Shown: positions 26,084 to 34,291 of the stretch, piece by piece
Layout: each line of letters starts with the position of its first letter
Position numbering within the stretch: the first letter of the stretch is position 1
Assembly (NCBI GenBank): GCA_000341795.1
Contig: AODO01000056.1
Coordinates: forward strand, 1-35,791
Source: Rhodococcus triatomae BKS 15-14
Lineage (GTDB): Bacteria > Actinomycetota > Actinomycetes > Mycobacteriales > Mycobacteriaceae
Length of the DNA: 35,791 nucleotides
Direction: 5' to 3'
The notes under the pieces: model-generated
Databases searched by the model: none
The model's input: the letters and a program-made list of their open reading frames with translations, nothing else
Told to the model about the DNA's origin: nothing
Made by a program: the position numbers and the translations under genes

Positions 26084-27279
26084 GCACGGAGCCGAATCCC
26101 GTCTCGGTTGTGCGCGCGGGCACCGGACGCGAGAACACCGACCGCATCCTCCGGATGTTCGCCCGGTTCATCACCGTCGGCTACGTCGCCTACCTCGCTT
26201 TCCTCCTTCCGTCGATCGCCGCGATGGCGCCGCGGCTCGACCCCTGGTGGACACCGACCGCGGTCGTGGCGGTGTTCGGTTCGGGCATCGTGATCGGGCT
26301 GATGTCGTTCCTGCGCGACACCCGCGCGATCCGGGTCGCGGCCGGTGTCGCGGCGGCCACGTTCCTGCTCGTGGCGATGTCGTGGCCGCTGGCCTGGATC
26401 GGGCCCCCGGTGCCGGGCGGCGAAGGGGTGTGGCTCGCCGGGTTCCCGGGACTGGCCAGCATCGCCGCGGTGATCGCATGGCCGACGACCGTCGCTTTCG
26501 GCCACCTCGTCGTCGGATGTGTCACGGTGCAGTTGATCAACTACGGCGTTCGGGCCGACCTCGCCTCCACGATGCTTGTCTCCGAGATCGCGTTCGCCAT
26601 CGTGTTCTGCACCCTCTTCGTCGGCGGGGCGGCGATGGCGATGCGCACCGGCCGGATCCTCGACTCCACCACCGAACAGACCCACGCCGCGGCCGCGACG
26701 GCGGCGGCCCGCCACGCGCGCGCCGTCGAACAGGACCGGTTCGCCGCCCTGATCCACGACGGTGTGATGGCCACCCTGCTGACCGCGTCGAGACGGGCCC
26801 CGAAGGCGGCGGGTCTCGCCGCGACGACACTGCGTGAACTCGACGCGATCGCGAGCGGTGTCCCCTCCGACCAGTCGTTCTCCGCCTCGGCCACGCTCAC
26901 CTACCTGCGCGCCGCCGCGGCCGAGGCCGATCACGACGCAGTCTTCGAGGTCACGTCGGCCGACGCCGGCGGACTCCTGGTGCCTGCCGACGTCGCCCGG
27001 ACCGTCGCCTCGGCACTCGCCGAGGCGCTCCGCAACAGTCGCAGGCACGCCGGGCCGGACGCCACGAGCACCGTGCACGTGTGGGTGACCGAACGCGACA
27101 TCGACATCCGGGTGACCGACGACGGTGTCGGATTCGACAAGACGTCGGTCGCGCCGCACCGTCTCGGCGTCACCGTCAGCATTCTCGGCCGGATGCGGCA
27201 GCTCCCCGGTGGGTCGGCGTTCGTCGATTCGGCACCCGGTCGGGGCACCACGGTCCGTCTCGGCTGGGACGCCGCATGA
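26080..27279 (+). CDS. Membrane histidine kinase, NarL/DesK type (HisKA_3)
   Basis: 399-residue sensor kinase. The N-terminal half has about six hydrophobic segments (roughly 26-48, 58-75, 83-107, 118-133, 137-153, 164-188). A linker helix and a divergent DHp follow with phospho-acceptor H226 in FAALIHDGVMATLL. The HATPase_c domain has N319 in EALRNSRRHAG, a G1 box DDGVGFD (347-353) and the final GRGTTVRL strand. The very short exposed loops suggest sensing inside the membrane. It overlaps the next gene by an ATGA. No LuxR-type response regulator is next to it, so its output partner is not visible here. Confidence 0.88.
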   Translation: MSTEPNPVSVVRAGTGRENTDRILRMFARFITVGYVAYLAFLLPSIAAMAPRLDPWWTPTAVVAVFGSGIVIGLMSFLRDTRAIRVAAGVAAATFLLVAMSWPLAWIGPPVPGGEGVWLAGFPGLASIAAVIAWPTTVAFGHLVVGCVTVQLINYGVRADLASTMLVSEIAFAIVFCTLFVGGAAMAMRTGRILDSTTEQTHAAAATAAARHARAVEQDRFAALIHDGVMATLLTASRRAPKAAGLAATTLRELDAIASGVPSDQSFSASATLTYLRAAAAEADHDAVFEVTSADAGGLLVPADVARTVASALAEALRNSRRHAGPDATSTVHVWVTERDIDIRVTDDGVGFDKTSVAPHRLGVTVSILGRMRQLPGGSAFVDSAPGRGTTVRLGWDAA

Positions 27280-28322
27280 TCGGCGCCGCGGATCACGGCG
27301 GGGACGTGCGGGAACTCCTCGGCTTCCGCACCGGCGCGGCGCGGGTACTCGTCGCCGCCTACGTGCTGACGTTCCTGCTCCTCGCACTGGTGACCGCGCC
27401 GAGCCGGCAGGTCTGGTGGGCGGAGCTGCTGGCGTGGGTGGTGGTGAGCATCGGCGCGGTCACGGTCGTGTTCCACCCCGCGGAGCCACTTCCGCTCGGA
27501 GTCGGCATCGCGCTGACACTGACGGGCCCGACAGCCGTGAACCTCGTGCTCGGTGTCGTCCCCGTCCCGATCGAGACGCTGCTGCTGACCTGGCCGCTGG
27601 GCGCGTCCACCGCGATCTACACCTACATGTGCGTGCGCGGCCGGACCGGGCTGGCGTGGCTCGGCATGGCCCTGACCCTGGCGAGCTGCGTGCTGTGGGC
27701 ACAGCGCACCGGCCAGGGCGCCGGGTACGGACTCGGCATGTCCGTGCTCAACCTGGCGCCCCTGGTGATGTCGACGTTCTTCGCGTGGACCATCCGGCCC
27801 GCTGCCCGTGACATCTACGATCTCCGCGCGCAGAAGACCGTCGAGGTCGCCGCCGATGCCGCCGATCTCGCGGTCCTCGAGGAGCGGGACAGGCAGGTCC
27901 GGCGTCTCGACGAGCTGGCCAGACCGCTTCTCGAGCGCATCGCCTCGGGTGCGGAACTGTCCGACGCGACGTGTACCGACTGCCGACTGCTGGAGGCGTA
28001 CCTTCGCGACACCCTCCGGGCGCCGATCCTCTCCGAGCGGATCGTGGTGGAGGCCGCCCGCGCCGCACGGTCCCGCGGAGTCGAGGTGATCCTGCTCGAC
28101 GACCACGGGATGGACGACGCAGAGACCGGGACCAGGGAGAACGTGCTCGAGTCGGTCGCGGTCCTCCTCGACGCCGCGTCGAGCGGCACGATCACCGTTC
28201 GGGTGCTCCCGCCGCGGCGCGGGGCGCTCGTCACCGTGCTCCACGACGATGACGACGACGTGCGGCGGATCGAACTCGGCCACGACGGTTTCCCGCTGGC
28301 ACTGTCCGCCGGCCCCGCGTGA
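27276..28322 (+). CDS. Membrane protein resembling a degenerate kinase, partner of the upstream kinase
   Basis: 348-residue membrane protein of unknown function. About five or six hydrophobic segments lie in residues 20-172, then a charged helical region (about 178-265: AQKTVEVAADAAD, LEERDRQVRRLDELARPLL) and a C-terminal alpha/beta region. The layout mimics the preceding kinase, but I see no H-box, no N-box and no glycine-rich ATP lid. It may be a catalytically dead kinase relative that heterodimerises with the upstream protein. An acidic HDDDDD run sits at about 323-328. ATG at 27276 overlaps the kinase stop by 4 nt, so the two are translationally coupled. Transcription ends at the strong hairpin right after the stop. 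Confidence 0.8.
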   Translation: MIGAADHGGDVRELLGFRTGAARVLVAAYVLTFLLLALVTAPSRQVWWAELLAWVVVSIGAVTVVFHPAEPLPLGVGIALTLTGPTAVNLVLGVVPVPIETLLLTWPLGASTAIYTYMCVRGRTGLAWLGMALTLASCVLWAQRTGQGAGYGLGMSVLNLAPLVMSTFFAWTIRPAARDIYDLRAQKTVEVAADAADLAVLEERDRQVRRLDELARPLLERIASGAELSDATCTDCRLLEAYLRDTLRAPILSERIVVEAARAARSRGVEVILLDDHGMDDAETGTRENVLESVAVLLDAASSGTITVRVLPPRRGALVTVLHDDDDDVRRIELGHDGFPLALSAGPA

Positions 28323-28375
28323 CGACGGAGTGCGGGCCGAGAGGAGATCCTCCCGCGCCCGCACTCGTTGTCGTC
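28321..28375. terminator. Strong bidirectional terminator hairpin
   Basis: GAGTGCGGGC (28328-28337) pairs perfectly with GCCCGCACTC (28357-28366). The stem extends with GACGAC (28321-28326) against GTCGTC (28370-28375) across small bulges. The 19-nt loop contains its own GAGGA/TCCTC helix. It lies between convergent genes ending at 28322 (+) and 28389 (-) and can serve both. There is no long T-tract, as usual in high-GC actinobacteria. Confidence 0.8.
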
Positions 28376-28388
28376 TTCCGCCGTTCGC

Positions 28389-29246
28389 CTACGGGGTGTA
28401 CTTGTAGAAACCCTCGCCGGTCGCCACGCCGAGCTTGCCCTGGTCGATGTAGTTCTCCTTGATGTGCTTCGCGAACCGCTGCTGCGTCTCGTCGCCGGCC
28501 GCGGAGATGTTGTACGCCGTGGTGAGACCGACGATGTCGTAGATCTGGAACGGTCCGAGCGGAGCTCCGGTGCCGATGCGCCAGGTCTTGTCCACGGTTT
28601 CGGGGTCGGCGATCCCGTCGACGAGCAGCTCACCGGCCGCGGACAGGAACGGCACGAGCAGCGAGTTGAGGACGTAGCCCGCCTTCTCCTTCCGGATCTC
28701 GATCGGGACCATGCCGATGGCGGTCGCGAAGTCCACCACCCGCTGGTACACCGCGGGGTCGGTGCTGTCGGTGCCCATCACCTCGGCGGTGTTCTGGACC
28801 CAGACGTGATTCGCGAAGTGGAGGGCGAGGAACTTCTCGGGGCGGCCGGTGAAACCCTTCAGGTCGCTCGGGAGCAGCGTCGAGGAGTTGGTCGCGAAGA
28901 TCGTCTTCGCGGGCGCCACCTCGCCCAGCTCGGTGTAGGTGTCGCGCTTGAGTTCGAGGTTCTCCGGAATGGCCTCGATGACGAGATCGGCGTCCTGCAC
29001 GGCGCCGCGGAGGTCGGAGGAGTACGAGATCCGGGTCAGCGCCTCGTCCGCCTTGCCGTCGGCAGCGCCGGCGACCTCGGCCTTGTAGGTCTCGGCGAGG
29101 CCGGCGAAGCGAGCCCGGGCCTCGTCGAGGATCTCGTCGCTGATGTCGTACGCGACGACGTCCACGCCGTGATAGGCGGTCTGGTAGGCGATCTGGGATC
29201 CGAGGACTCCGGTCCCCAGCACGGTGACCTTGGTGATGGCGGTCAT
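28389..29246 (-). CDS. 3-hydroxyacyl-CoA dehydrogenase (3-hydroxybutyryl-CoA dehydrogenase-like)
   Basis: 285-residue single-domain NAD-dependent dehydrogenase that interconverts L-3-hydroxyacyl-CoA and 3-ketoacyl-CoA. The Rossmann motif is VTVLGTGVLGSQIA (GxGxxG at 11-16) and the NAD-ribose acidic residue is in VVAYDIS. The catalytic region is LHFANHVWVQNTAEVMG, with the family histidine and glutamate; most relatives read HFFNP there, so NHVW is a variant. The C-terminal helical dimerisation domain includes GTGAPLGPFQIYDIVGL. Length fits HbdA/FadB2-like enzymes. ATG at 29246 follows AGGAAGAG. It lies 27 bp downstream of tetR on the same strand and is probably controlled by it. Confidence 0.94.
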   Translation of the reverse strand: MTAITKVTVLGTGVLGSQIAYQTAYHGVDVVAYDISDEILDEARARFAGLAETYKAEVAGAADGKADEALTRISYSSDLRGAVQDADLVIEAIPENLELKRDTYTELGEVAPAKTIFATNSSTLLPSDLKGFTGRPEKFLALHFANHVWVQNTAEVMGTDSTDPAVYQRVVDFATAIGMVPIEIRKEKAGYVLNSLLVPFLSAAGELLVDGIADPETVDKTWRIGTGAPLGPFQIYDIVGLTTAYNISAAGDETQQRFAKHIKENYIDQGKLGVATGEGFYKYTP

Positions 29247-29273
29247 CTGACTCTTCCTTTCCCTGACTTGTGA

Positions 29274-29891
29274 TCAGCGGTTCCCGCGGCGGGCGCGGTG
29301 GCCTGCCACGACGAGTTCGATCTGACGCCGCAGTGCGTCGGACGCGACACCGGCTGTGCGTGGCCGGACGACGGGAGCAGCGATCTCCATGTGCAGCACC
29401 GCGAAGACGGCGCGGGCAGCGGCGGTCGCGTCCTCGTCCACCGGTCCGTCGCCGGCGAGCACATCGGCAATGAGTTCCTCGAGCCTGGCGACGATCGCCA
29501 GTCCCGCTCCCCGGTACGGTGCGTCCGCCGGTCCGAACAGCAGTTCCCGCTGGTAGGCGACGAGGTTCTCGTCACTCGGTCGCCCCGAACGGATGACGGG
29601 CGCGATCAGCGCGAGCACCCGCTGCACGGGGTCGTCGACGTCCACCGACTCGGCTTCACCCTCCGCGACGGCGGCGGCGAACTCCTCGTTGCGGACCATC
29701 AGCAGCAACTCGGCCTTGGTCGACGCGTAGCGGAACAGCGTTCCGATCGCGATGTCGGCGCGGTCGGCGACCTGCTGCGTGGTCACCGCCTCGTAGCCCT
29801 GTTCGGCGAACAACTCCCGGGCCGCCTGGGTGATGCGGGCGTGCTTCTCGGCCTTGCCCCGCTCTCGGCGCCCGGATGCGCGGTCGTCCAC
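29274..29891 (-). CDS. TetR-family transcriptional regulator
   Basis: About 205-residue TetR repressor, probably controlling itself and the downstream hydroxyacyl-CoA dehydrogenase. The helix-turn-helix is near the N-terminus (RITQAARELFAEQGYEAVT, then VADRADIAIGTLFRYASTK), followed by a variable helical ligand domain. I chose GTG at 29891 because GGAGG lies 8 nt before it. The frame opens further up at a GTG at 29924, but that codon lies inside the palindromic operator, so the longer form (216 residues) is less likely. The ligand is unknown; an acyl-CoA would suit the downstream enzyme. Confidence 0.92.
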   Translation of the reverse strand: MDDRASGRRERGKAEKHARITQAARELFAEQGYEAVTTQQVADRADIAIGTLFRYASTKAELLLMVRNEEFAAAVAEGEAESVDVDDPVQRVLALIAPVIRSGRPSDENLVAYQRELLFGPADAPYRGAGLAIVARLEELIADVLAGDGPVDEDATAAARAVFAVLHMEIAAPVVRPRTAGVASDALRRQIELVVAGHRARRGNR

Positions 29892-29921
29892 CGGACCCAC
29901 CTCCGAACCAGAATCGAACTT

Positions 29922-29937
29922 CACTCATAAATGAGTG
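29922..29937. promoter_or_regulatory. TetR operator palindrome
   Basis: CACTCATAAATGAGTG is a perfect 7-bp inverted repeat around AA, about 31 bp upstream of the preferred tetR start. Size, AT-rich centre and position fit a TetR-family autoregulatory operator covering the promoter or transcription start of the tetR/dehydrogenase operon. Confidence 0.65.
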
Positions 29938-29939
29938 TA

Positions 29940-29957
29940 CTCCGATTTTCGTCGGAG
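29940..29957 (-). terminator. Stem-loop downstream of ybjN
   Basis: CTCCGA (29940-29945) and TCGGAG (29952-29957) form a 6-bp hairpin with loop TTTTCG on the plus strand. It lies 36 bp beyond the ybjN stop and beside the TetR operator. It may end the mshA-ybjN transcript before the same-strand tetR promoter. The stem is short and no U-tract follows. Confidence 0.3.
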
Positions 29958-29992
29958 GGTCGCCCCTCGGGGCCGCGCGGGTCCGGCTGCCG

Positions 29993-30553
29993 TCAGTCGG
30001 GCAGGCCGTCGGCCGCGTCGTCGGCGGACCTGTCCGCCACCGGCCACGGACGGCCGCCGTCACCCTCGACGAGGTGCCGGAACGGCTCGAGGTTCTTCAG
30101 CGACTCACCGCGCGAGACGCGCCAATCCCATTCCCGCCGAATCGAACTCGCGAATCCGAGCTCCAGAAGGGTGTTGAAGTCCCCGTCGGCCGCCTCCAGC
30201 ACCTGCCCGAGCACCCGGTCGAGTTCGTCGCCCGTCACCGCGTGCGTGCTGATCCGACCGACGAGGTAGATGTCACCGATCTTGTCGATCGTGTAGTGCA
30301 CTCCGTAGATTCGCCGGTTCCGCCGGAGCAGGTACTTGTAGACGCCCTCGAAGTTCTCGTCGGGCTTGCGGCAGACGAAGGCCTCGACGCGCACGCCGTG
30401 ATTGCCGACGGTCAGCAGGCAACTCGTCTTCAGTTTGTGTTCGCCGGGCAGTTCGACCACGAACTGGTGCGCCGCCGGTCGGGAGAAGTCGAGTTCCCGC
30501 TCCGTCAACGCGGCCTCGATCGTCGACGACGTCTCCGTGATGGTCGCGGTCAT
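29993..30553 (-). CDS. YbjN-domain protein
   Basis: 186-residue soluble protein of the YbjN family (homologue of mycobacterial Rv0487). The exact role is unknown; the fold resembles type III secretion chaperones. Recognisable features are [12 protein letters not shown]-like strands ([20 protein letters not shown]), [10 protein letters not shown] and the C-terminal [20 protein letters not shown] at 30553 overlaps the mshA stop (ATGA), so the two are coupled, exactly as mshA and Rv0487 are neighbours in mycobacteria. The same frame is open far upstream inside mshA, but that is antisense-free coincidence of high GC; the family N-terminus fits the ATG. Confidence 0.93.
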   Translation of the reverse strand: MTATITETSSTIEAALTERELDFSRPAAHQFVVELPGEHKLKTSCLLTVGNHGVRVEAFVCRKPDENFEGVYKYLLRRNRRIYGVHYTIDKIGDIYLVGRISTHAVTGDELDRVLGQVLEAADGDFNTLLELGFASSIRREWDWRVSRGESLKNLEPFRHLVEGDGGRPWPVADRSADDAADGLPD

Positions 30554-31881
30554 GCCCTGACTCCTCCCAGTCTGCGCAGCTTCCACATACCCCGGCCACC
30601 GCGGCGCGGCGCGAGTTCCGGGTTGCGCCGGTACCCGGCGACGGCCCGGCGGTAACTGTCGAGGAGTCCGTCCGCCGTGTGTTCCCACGAGAAGTTGGCC
30701 GCGTGGACGGGGGCGTTGCGGGCCAGTTTCGCGCGCAGGTCGTCGTCGACGAGGATCGTGCGCAGTGAATCGGCCCAGTCCCGCGCGTCGTGACCGGCGA
30801 CGAGGAGTCCGCTGTGTCCGCCGCTCACCGCGACGCCCAGACCGCCGACATCCGCCGCGACCACCGGTGTCCCGCTGGCCTGCGCCTCGAGCGCCACGAG
30901 ACCGAAGGACTCGGAATAACTCGGCACCGCGACGACGTCGGACGCCCGGTACACCTGCACCAGCCGGTCCGGTTGCTGCGGCGGCAGGAACGTCACCCGA
31001 GCCGAGATCCCCAGCTCCGCCGCGAGTTCGATCAGGGAGTCGGGCCGCTCCAGCCCGGTCCCCGAGGGACCGCCCACGATCAGCACCCGCAGCGGCATCC
31101 CGGGCTCGCGCTCGTGCAGTTCGGCTGCGGCCTTGAGCAGGACGTCGGGCGCCTTCAGCGGCTGGATCCGCCCCACGAACGTGACGACCAGCTCGTGTCG
31201 GTCGAGGCCCAGCTCGGCGCGGGCCGCGGCGCGGTCCCCGGGCCGGTAGCGGCTCAGATCCGCGCCGGGAGCGACCACGTCGATGCGATCGCGGGCCGCA
31301 CCGTAGATGTCGACCAGCTGGGACGCCTCGTCGGCGGTGTTCGTGATCAGGCGATCCGCCTCCGCAACCACCTGCTGCTCGCCGATCTGCCTGGCAGCCG
31401 GCTCCGGGGTGTCCCCCTCCGCCAGCGCCGCATTCTTCACGGCGGCGAGGGTGTGCGCGGTGTGCACCAGCGGCACCCCCCACCGATCCCGGGCGAGCCA
31501 GCCGACCTGACCGGACAACCAGTAGTGCGAGTGGATCAGGTCGTAGTGCCCGGGTTCGTGGTGCGCTTCCTCCCGCAGCACGCCCGCCGTGAACGCGCAC
31601 AGCTGCGTCGGCAGGTCGTGCTTGTCCAGGCCCTCGAAGGGACCGGCGACGACATTGCGCACCAGCACACCCGGCGCCGCCTCGACGACCGGCTCGTCGG
31701 CGGAGGACGTCGCGCGGGTGAAGATCTCCACCTCGACGCCGCGTCGCGCCAGCTCGATCGCGCTCTGCAGGACGTACACGTTCATCCCGCCCGCGTCACC
31801 GGTTCCCGGCTGAGCCAGGGGCGAGGTGTGGACCGACAGGACGGCGACCCGTCGCAGTCGATGGTTCTGTGCTGGCGTCAC
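30550..31881 (-). CDS. mshA: D-inositol-3-phosphate glycosyltransferase MshA (mycothiol synthesis)
   Basis: Retaining GT4 glycosyltransferase that joins UDP-GlcNAc to 1L-myo-inositol-1-phosphate, the first step to mycothiol, the major actinobacterial thiol. The 443-residue protein has the N-terminal signature [22 protein letters not shown], here shown as [15 protein letters not shown], the HSHYWLSGQ motif and the nucleotide-sugar EX7E motif in ESFGLVALE. The GTG start at 31881 has GGAGG almost touching it, too close for a normal ribosome site. Mycobacterial MshA carries a longer N-terminal tail, so the start is the only doubt. It is divergent from the ECF41-linked oxidoreductase and overlaps ybjN by 4 nt. 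Confidence 0.95.
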   Translation of the reverse strand: MTPAQNHRLRRVAVLSVHTSPLAQPGTGDAGGMNVYVLQSAIELARRGVEVEIFTRATSSADEPVVEAAPGVLVRNVVAGPFEGLDKHDLPTQLCAFTAGVLREEAHHEPGHYDLIHSHYWLSGQVGWLARDRWGVPLVHTAHTLAAVKNAALAEGDTPEPAARQIGEQQVVAEADRLITNTADEASQLVDIYGAARDRIDVVAPGADLSRYRPGDRAAARAELGLDRHELVVTFVGRIQPLKAPDVLLKAAAELHEREPGMPLRVLIVGGPSGTGLERPDSLIELAAELGISARVTFLPPQQPDRLVQVYRASDVVAVPSYSESFGLVALEAQASGTPVVAADVGGLGVAVSGGHSGLLVAGHDARDWADSLRTILVDDDLRAKLARNAPVHAANFSWEHTADGLLDSYRRAVAGYRRNPELAPRRGGRGMWKLRRLGGVRA

Positions 31882-31929
31882 CCCTCCATCTTGCCCCCCG
31901 CTCCGGAACCGAACCCGTTCGGGCGGACT

Positions 31930-31959
31930 TGTCACACATCCGGCGGCTGATGTGTCACA
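31930..31959 (+). promoter_or_regulatory. Two TGTCACA motifs, candidate ECF41 promoter region
   Basis: TGTCACA occurs exactly at 31930-31936 and again at 31953-31959, upstream of the oxidoreductase start at 32007. TGTCACA is the -35 element reported for ECF41 sigma factors, and an ECF41 gene is encoded in this operon. The reported -10 (CGTC) at 16-17 bp spacing is not clearly present after either copy. The region also holds an inverted repeat, ACACATC (31934-31940) with GATGTGT (31949-31955). This points to autoregulation of the sigma-factor operon, and possibly effects on divergent mshA. Confidence 0.55.
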
Positions 31960-32006
31960 GATACGAGGGATCGACACAGGGGTCGATCGGGAACGGAGGA
32001 ACAGCC

Positions 32007-33164
32007 ATGACCAGCACACGCATCGTCGTCGTCGGGGCCGGGTACGCCGGGGTGACGGCCGCGAACCGGATTCGGGCCCGCGCGGGCTCGGACGTGACGG
32101 TCACGATGGTCAACCCGATCCCGGAATTCGTCGAACGCATCCGGTTGCACCAGCACGCCGCGGGCGCGGACCCGGCGACCCGACCGCTCGCGGAGATGCT
32201 GCACCGCGACGTCGAGGTGATCGTCGGTTCGGCCGACGCGATCGGAGACCGCGAGGTCGTCCTCGCCGACGGGACCGTCGTCGCATTCGACAGGCTCGGC
32301 TACGCCGTCGGCAGCGGCCCCGGCGGTGGTGTCCCGGGCGTCGAGCACGCACACACCGTGTCGTCCCTCGACGGGTCGATCGGGCTGCGCGACGCCCTCG
32401 ACCGCGCGCGCCCGGGCGCCGTCGTGACGGTGATCGGCGGCGGACTGACCGGCATCGAGACGGCCGCGGAGATCGCAGAGCGGCGGCCCGGTCTGGTCGT
32501 GCGGCTGCTGTCGTCGGGTGTTCTCGCGCCGGGACTCTCGGGCGGCGGACGCGATGCCGCGCTCCGGTCGCTGGATCGTCTCGGCGTGGACGTTCGCGAG
32601 CACACCGCGGTCACCCGGATCGAGCCGGGCGAGCTGACCGTCGCGGGCGGCGGCACCGCCCTGTGCGATGTCGCAGTGTGGGCGGGCCGGTTCGTCGTGC
32701 CCGACCTGGCTCGGCGCAGCGGGCTGCCGGTGGACGAGCAGGGCAGGCTGCGCACCGACGAGACGCTGACGGTCGTGGGCCGCCCGGACGTCGTCGGGGT
32801 CGGGGACGCCGTCGCCCCGCCCGAGCGCGTCGCGCACCACCTGCGGATGAGCTGCCAGGCCGCGATCCCGCTCGGGGTGCACGGCGCCGACACCGTGCTG
32901 GCGCGGCTGACGGGGCGCGAGCCGAAGCCGCTGTCGATCGGGATGACCCTGCAGTGTGTGAGCCTCGGCCGGGCCGACGGTGTCGTCCAGGTGGTGCGCC
33001 GCGACGACAGCCCCCGACAGCTGGTCCTCCGGGGCCGCGGCGGCGCATGGGTGAAGGAACGGATCTGCCGGGGCACCGTGGGGTTGATCGCGAAGTACGC
33101 GGGTTTCCACCGTGGGATGCCGGGACCGAAGCCGCAATCGGAGAGGGTGGGGGTGTCCGCGTGA
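32007..33164 (+). CDS. FAD/NAD(P)-dependent oxidoreductase (NDH-2-like), ECF41 partner
   Basis: 385-residue pyridine-nucleotide-disulfide-oxidoreductase-like flavoprotein. The first dinucleotide fold is [16 protein letters not shown] near the N-terminus, the second NAD(P) fold is [16 protein letters not shown] (about 145-160), and the distal FAD motif is [12 protein letters not shown]. There is no CxxC redox pair, so it resembles type II NADH dehydrogenases rather than disulfide reductases. The substrate is unknown. ATG at 32007 has AGGAGG-like GGAGGA 8 nt upstream. Its TGA overlaps the sigma factor GTG. Oxidoreductases are one of the three enzyme types habitually encoded beside ECF41 sigma factors. 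Confidence 0.92.
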   Translation: MTSTRIVVVGAGYAGVTAANRIRARAGSDVTVTMVNPIPEFVERIRLHQHAAGADPATRPLAEMLHRDVEVIVGSADAIGDREVVLADGTVVAFDRLGYAVGSGPGGGVPGVEHAHTVSSLDGSIGLRDALDRARPGAVVTVIGGGLTGIETAAEIAERRPGLVVRLLSSGVLAPGLSGGGRDAALRSLDRLGVDVREHTAVTRIEPGELTVAGGGTALCDVAVWAGRFVVPDLARRSGLPVDEQGRLRTDETLTVVGRPDVVGVGDAVAPPERVAHHLRMSCQAAIPLGVHGADTVLARLTGREPKPLSIGMTLQCVSLGRADGVVQVVRRDDSPRQLVLRGRGGAWVKERICRGTVGLIAKYAGFHRGMPGPKPQSERVGVSA

Positions 33165-34051
33165 GCGCGGAGTTGTTCACGGAGTATCGCCCGCTGCTGT
33201 TCACGATCGCCTACGAGATCCTCGGCAGCGCGTCGGACGCGGAGGACGCACTGCAGGAGAGCTATCTGCGCTGGGCAGCGGCCGATCAGGGGCGAGTCGA
33301 CAATCCGCGCGCCTATCTCGCACAGATCGTGACACGGCAGTCGCTGAACCAGCTGCGCGCGGCCCGGCACCGTCGCGAGGAGTACGTCGGGAGCTGGTTA
33401 CCGGAACCGATCCGCACCGAACCCGACGCCGCCGACGACGTGGTGCTCGCGGAGTCCGTGTCGATGGCGATGCTGCTGGTGCTCGAGACGCTCGGCCCGG
33501 ACGAACGTGCCGTGTTCGTGTTGCGTGAGGTGTTCGGGTTCAGTCACCGCGAGGTGGCCGCGTCGATCGGCAAGTCGGAGGCCGCGGTCCGCCAGATCGC
33601 GCACCGCGCCAAGTCGCACGTGCATGCACGGCGACGGCGGTTCGCGTCGCCCACAGAGGAGGCGCAGGCGGTGGTCGGGAAGTTCCTGACCGCCGCCGTG
33701 ACGGGAGACGTGCAGGCCCTGATGGACCTGATGGCACCGGACGTCGTGGAGATCTCCGACGGTGGCGGCAAGGTCAGCGCCGCGCGGCGGCCGATCGTGG
33801 GACGCGATCAGGTGGCGCGCTTCATGAGCGGGCTGACGAGGCTCGCGCCCGACGGGTTGCGGTTCGAGCCGGCAGTGTTCAACAACGTGCCGTCGATGCT
33901 CGTGCACACCGACAACGGTCTCGACGTCGTCGCGATGTTCGAACTGACCGCCTCGGACACCGACCCGGCCGGGTTGATCTCGGGGATCTACCTGGTCCGC
34001 AATCCCGACAAGCTGGCGGCGGTGGACCGGGCGCGCACACTCGCGCGCTGA
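33161..34051 (+). CDS. ECF41-group RNA polymerase sigma factor (SigJ-like)
   Basis: 296-residue extracytoplasmic-function sigma factor with a fused C-terminal SnoaL-like regulatory domain in place of a separate anti-sigma factor. Region 2 covers about 1-75, and region 4 about 100-160 (LGPDERAVFVLREVFGFSHREVA). All three group signatures are present: WLPEP in the linker (79-83), DGGGK (200-204) and NPDKL (281-285). GTG at 33161 forms a GTGA overlap with the oxidoreductase stop, so the two proteins are made together. In this group the C-terminal domain is known to control sigma activity. No terminator is obvious after the stop. Confidence 0.94.
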   Translation: MSAELFTEYRPLLFTIAYEILGSASDAEDALQESYLRWAAADQGRVDNPRAYLAQIVTRQSLNQLRAARHRREEYVGSWLPEPIRTEPDAADDVVLAESVSMAMLLVLETLGPDERAVFVLREVFGFSHREVAASIGKSEAAVRQIAHRAKSHVHARRRRFASPTEEAQAVVGKFLTAAVTGDVQALMDLMAPDVVEISDGGGKVSAARRPIVGRDQVARFMSGLTRLAPDGLRFEPAVFNNVPSMLVHTDNGLDVVAMFELTASDTDPAGLISGIYLVRNPDKLAAVDRARTLAR

Positions 34052-34210
34052 ACCCCGCCGCCCACGGGCATCGGTGACCGAGAGCGGGTCTCGTCGGACC
34101 GCACCCAGGACTCCCGCCGAACGTGCCCGGCGGCCGCCACCGGGTACGCCGTTCGTACACATTCGTGTGCAGGTTTTGCGAGTTTGCTCATCTGTGACTG
34201 GCCGGACCCC

Positions 34211-34258
34211 TATCTTGTCTGGGAACCTCGCCGACTCGGACGCCAGTCCAAGTCCGAG
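34211..34258 (+). promoter_or_regulatory. Putative promoter -10 and 5'-UTR hairpin of Ig-like protein gene
   Basis: TATCTT at 34211-34216 is a plausible -10 element; the best -35 candidate, TTGCTC at 34184-34189, is spaced a little too far (21 bp). A perfect 7-bp inverted repeat, CTCGGAC (34235-34241) and GTCCGAG (34252-34258), lies between it and the TTG start at 34292 and would form a stem-loop in a leader of about 70 nt. The remainder of the 240-bp gap shows nothing else recognisable. Confidence 0.35.
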
Positions 34259-34291
34259 GCACGGTCCTGAGCAACGAAAGGTTCGACGAAG

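Noticed and set aside
30554-31600. N-terminal extension of the YbjN protein
   Set aside because: This is another frame of mshA; the coupled ATG at 30553 and the family length fit the short form.
33171-33213. Two GTTCACG heptamers resembling a PHO box
   Set aside because: They are inside the sigma factor coding sequence, are not 11 bp apart, and encode conserved residues.
33112-33528. Alternative plus-strand frame across the oxidoreductase/sigma junction
   Set aside because: It is an off-frame read of the sigma factor start; the GTGA overlap and the ECF41 motifs fix the real frame.
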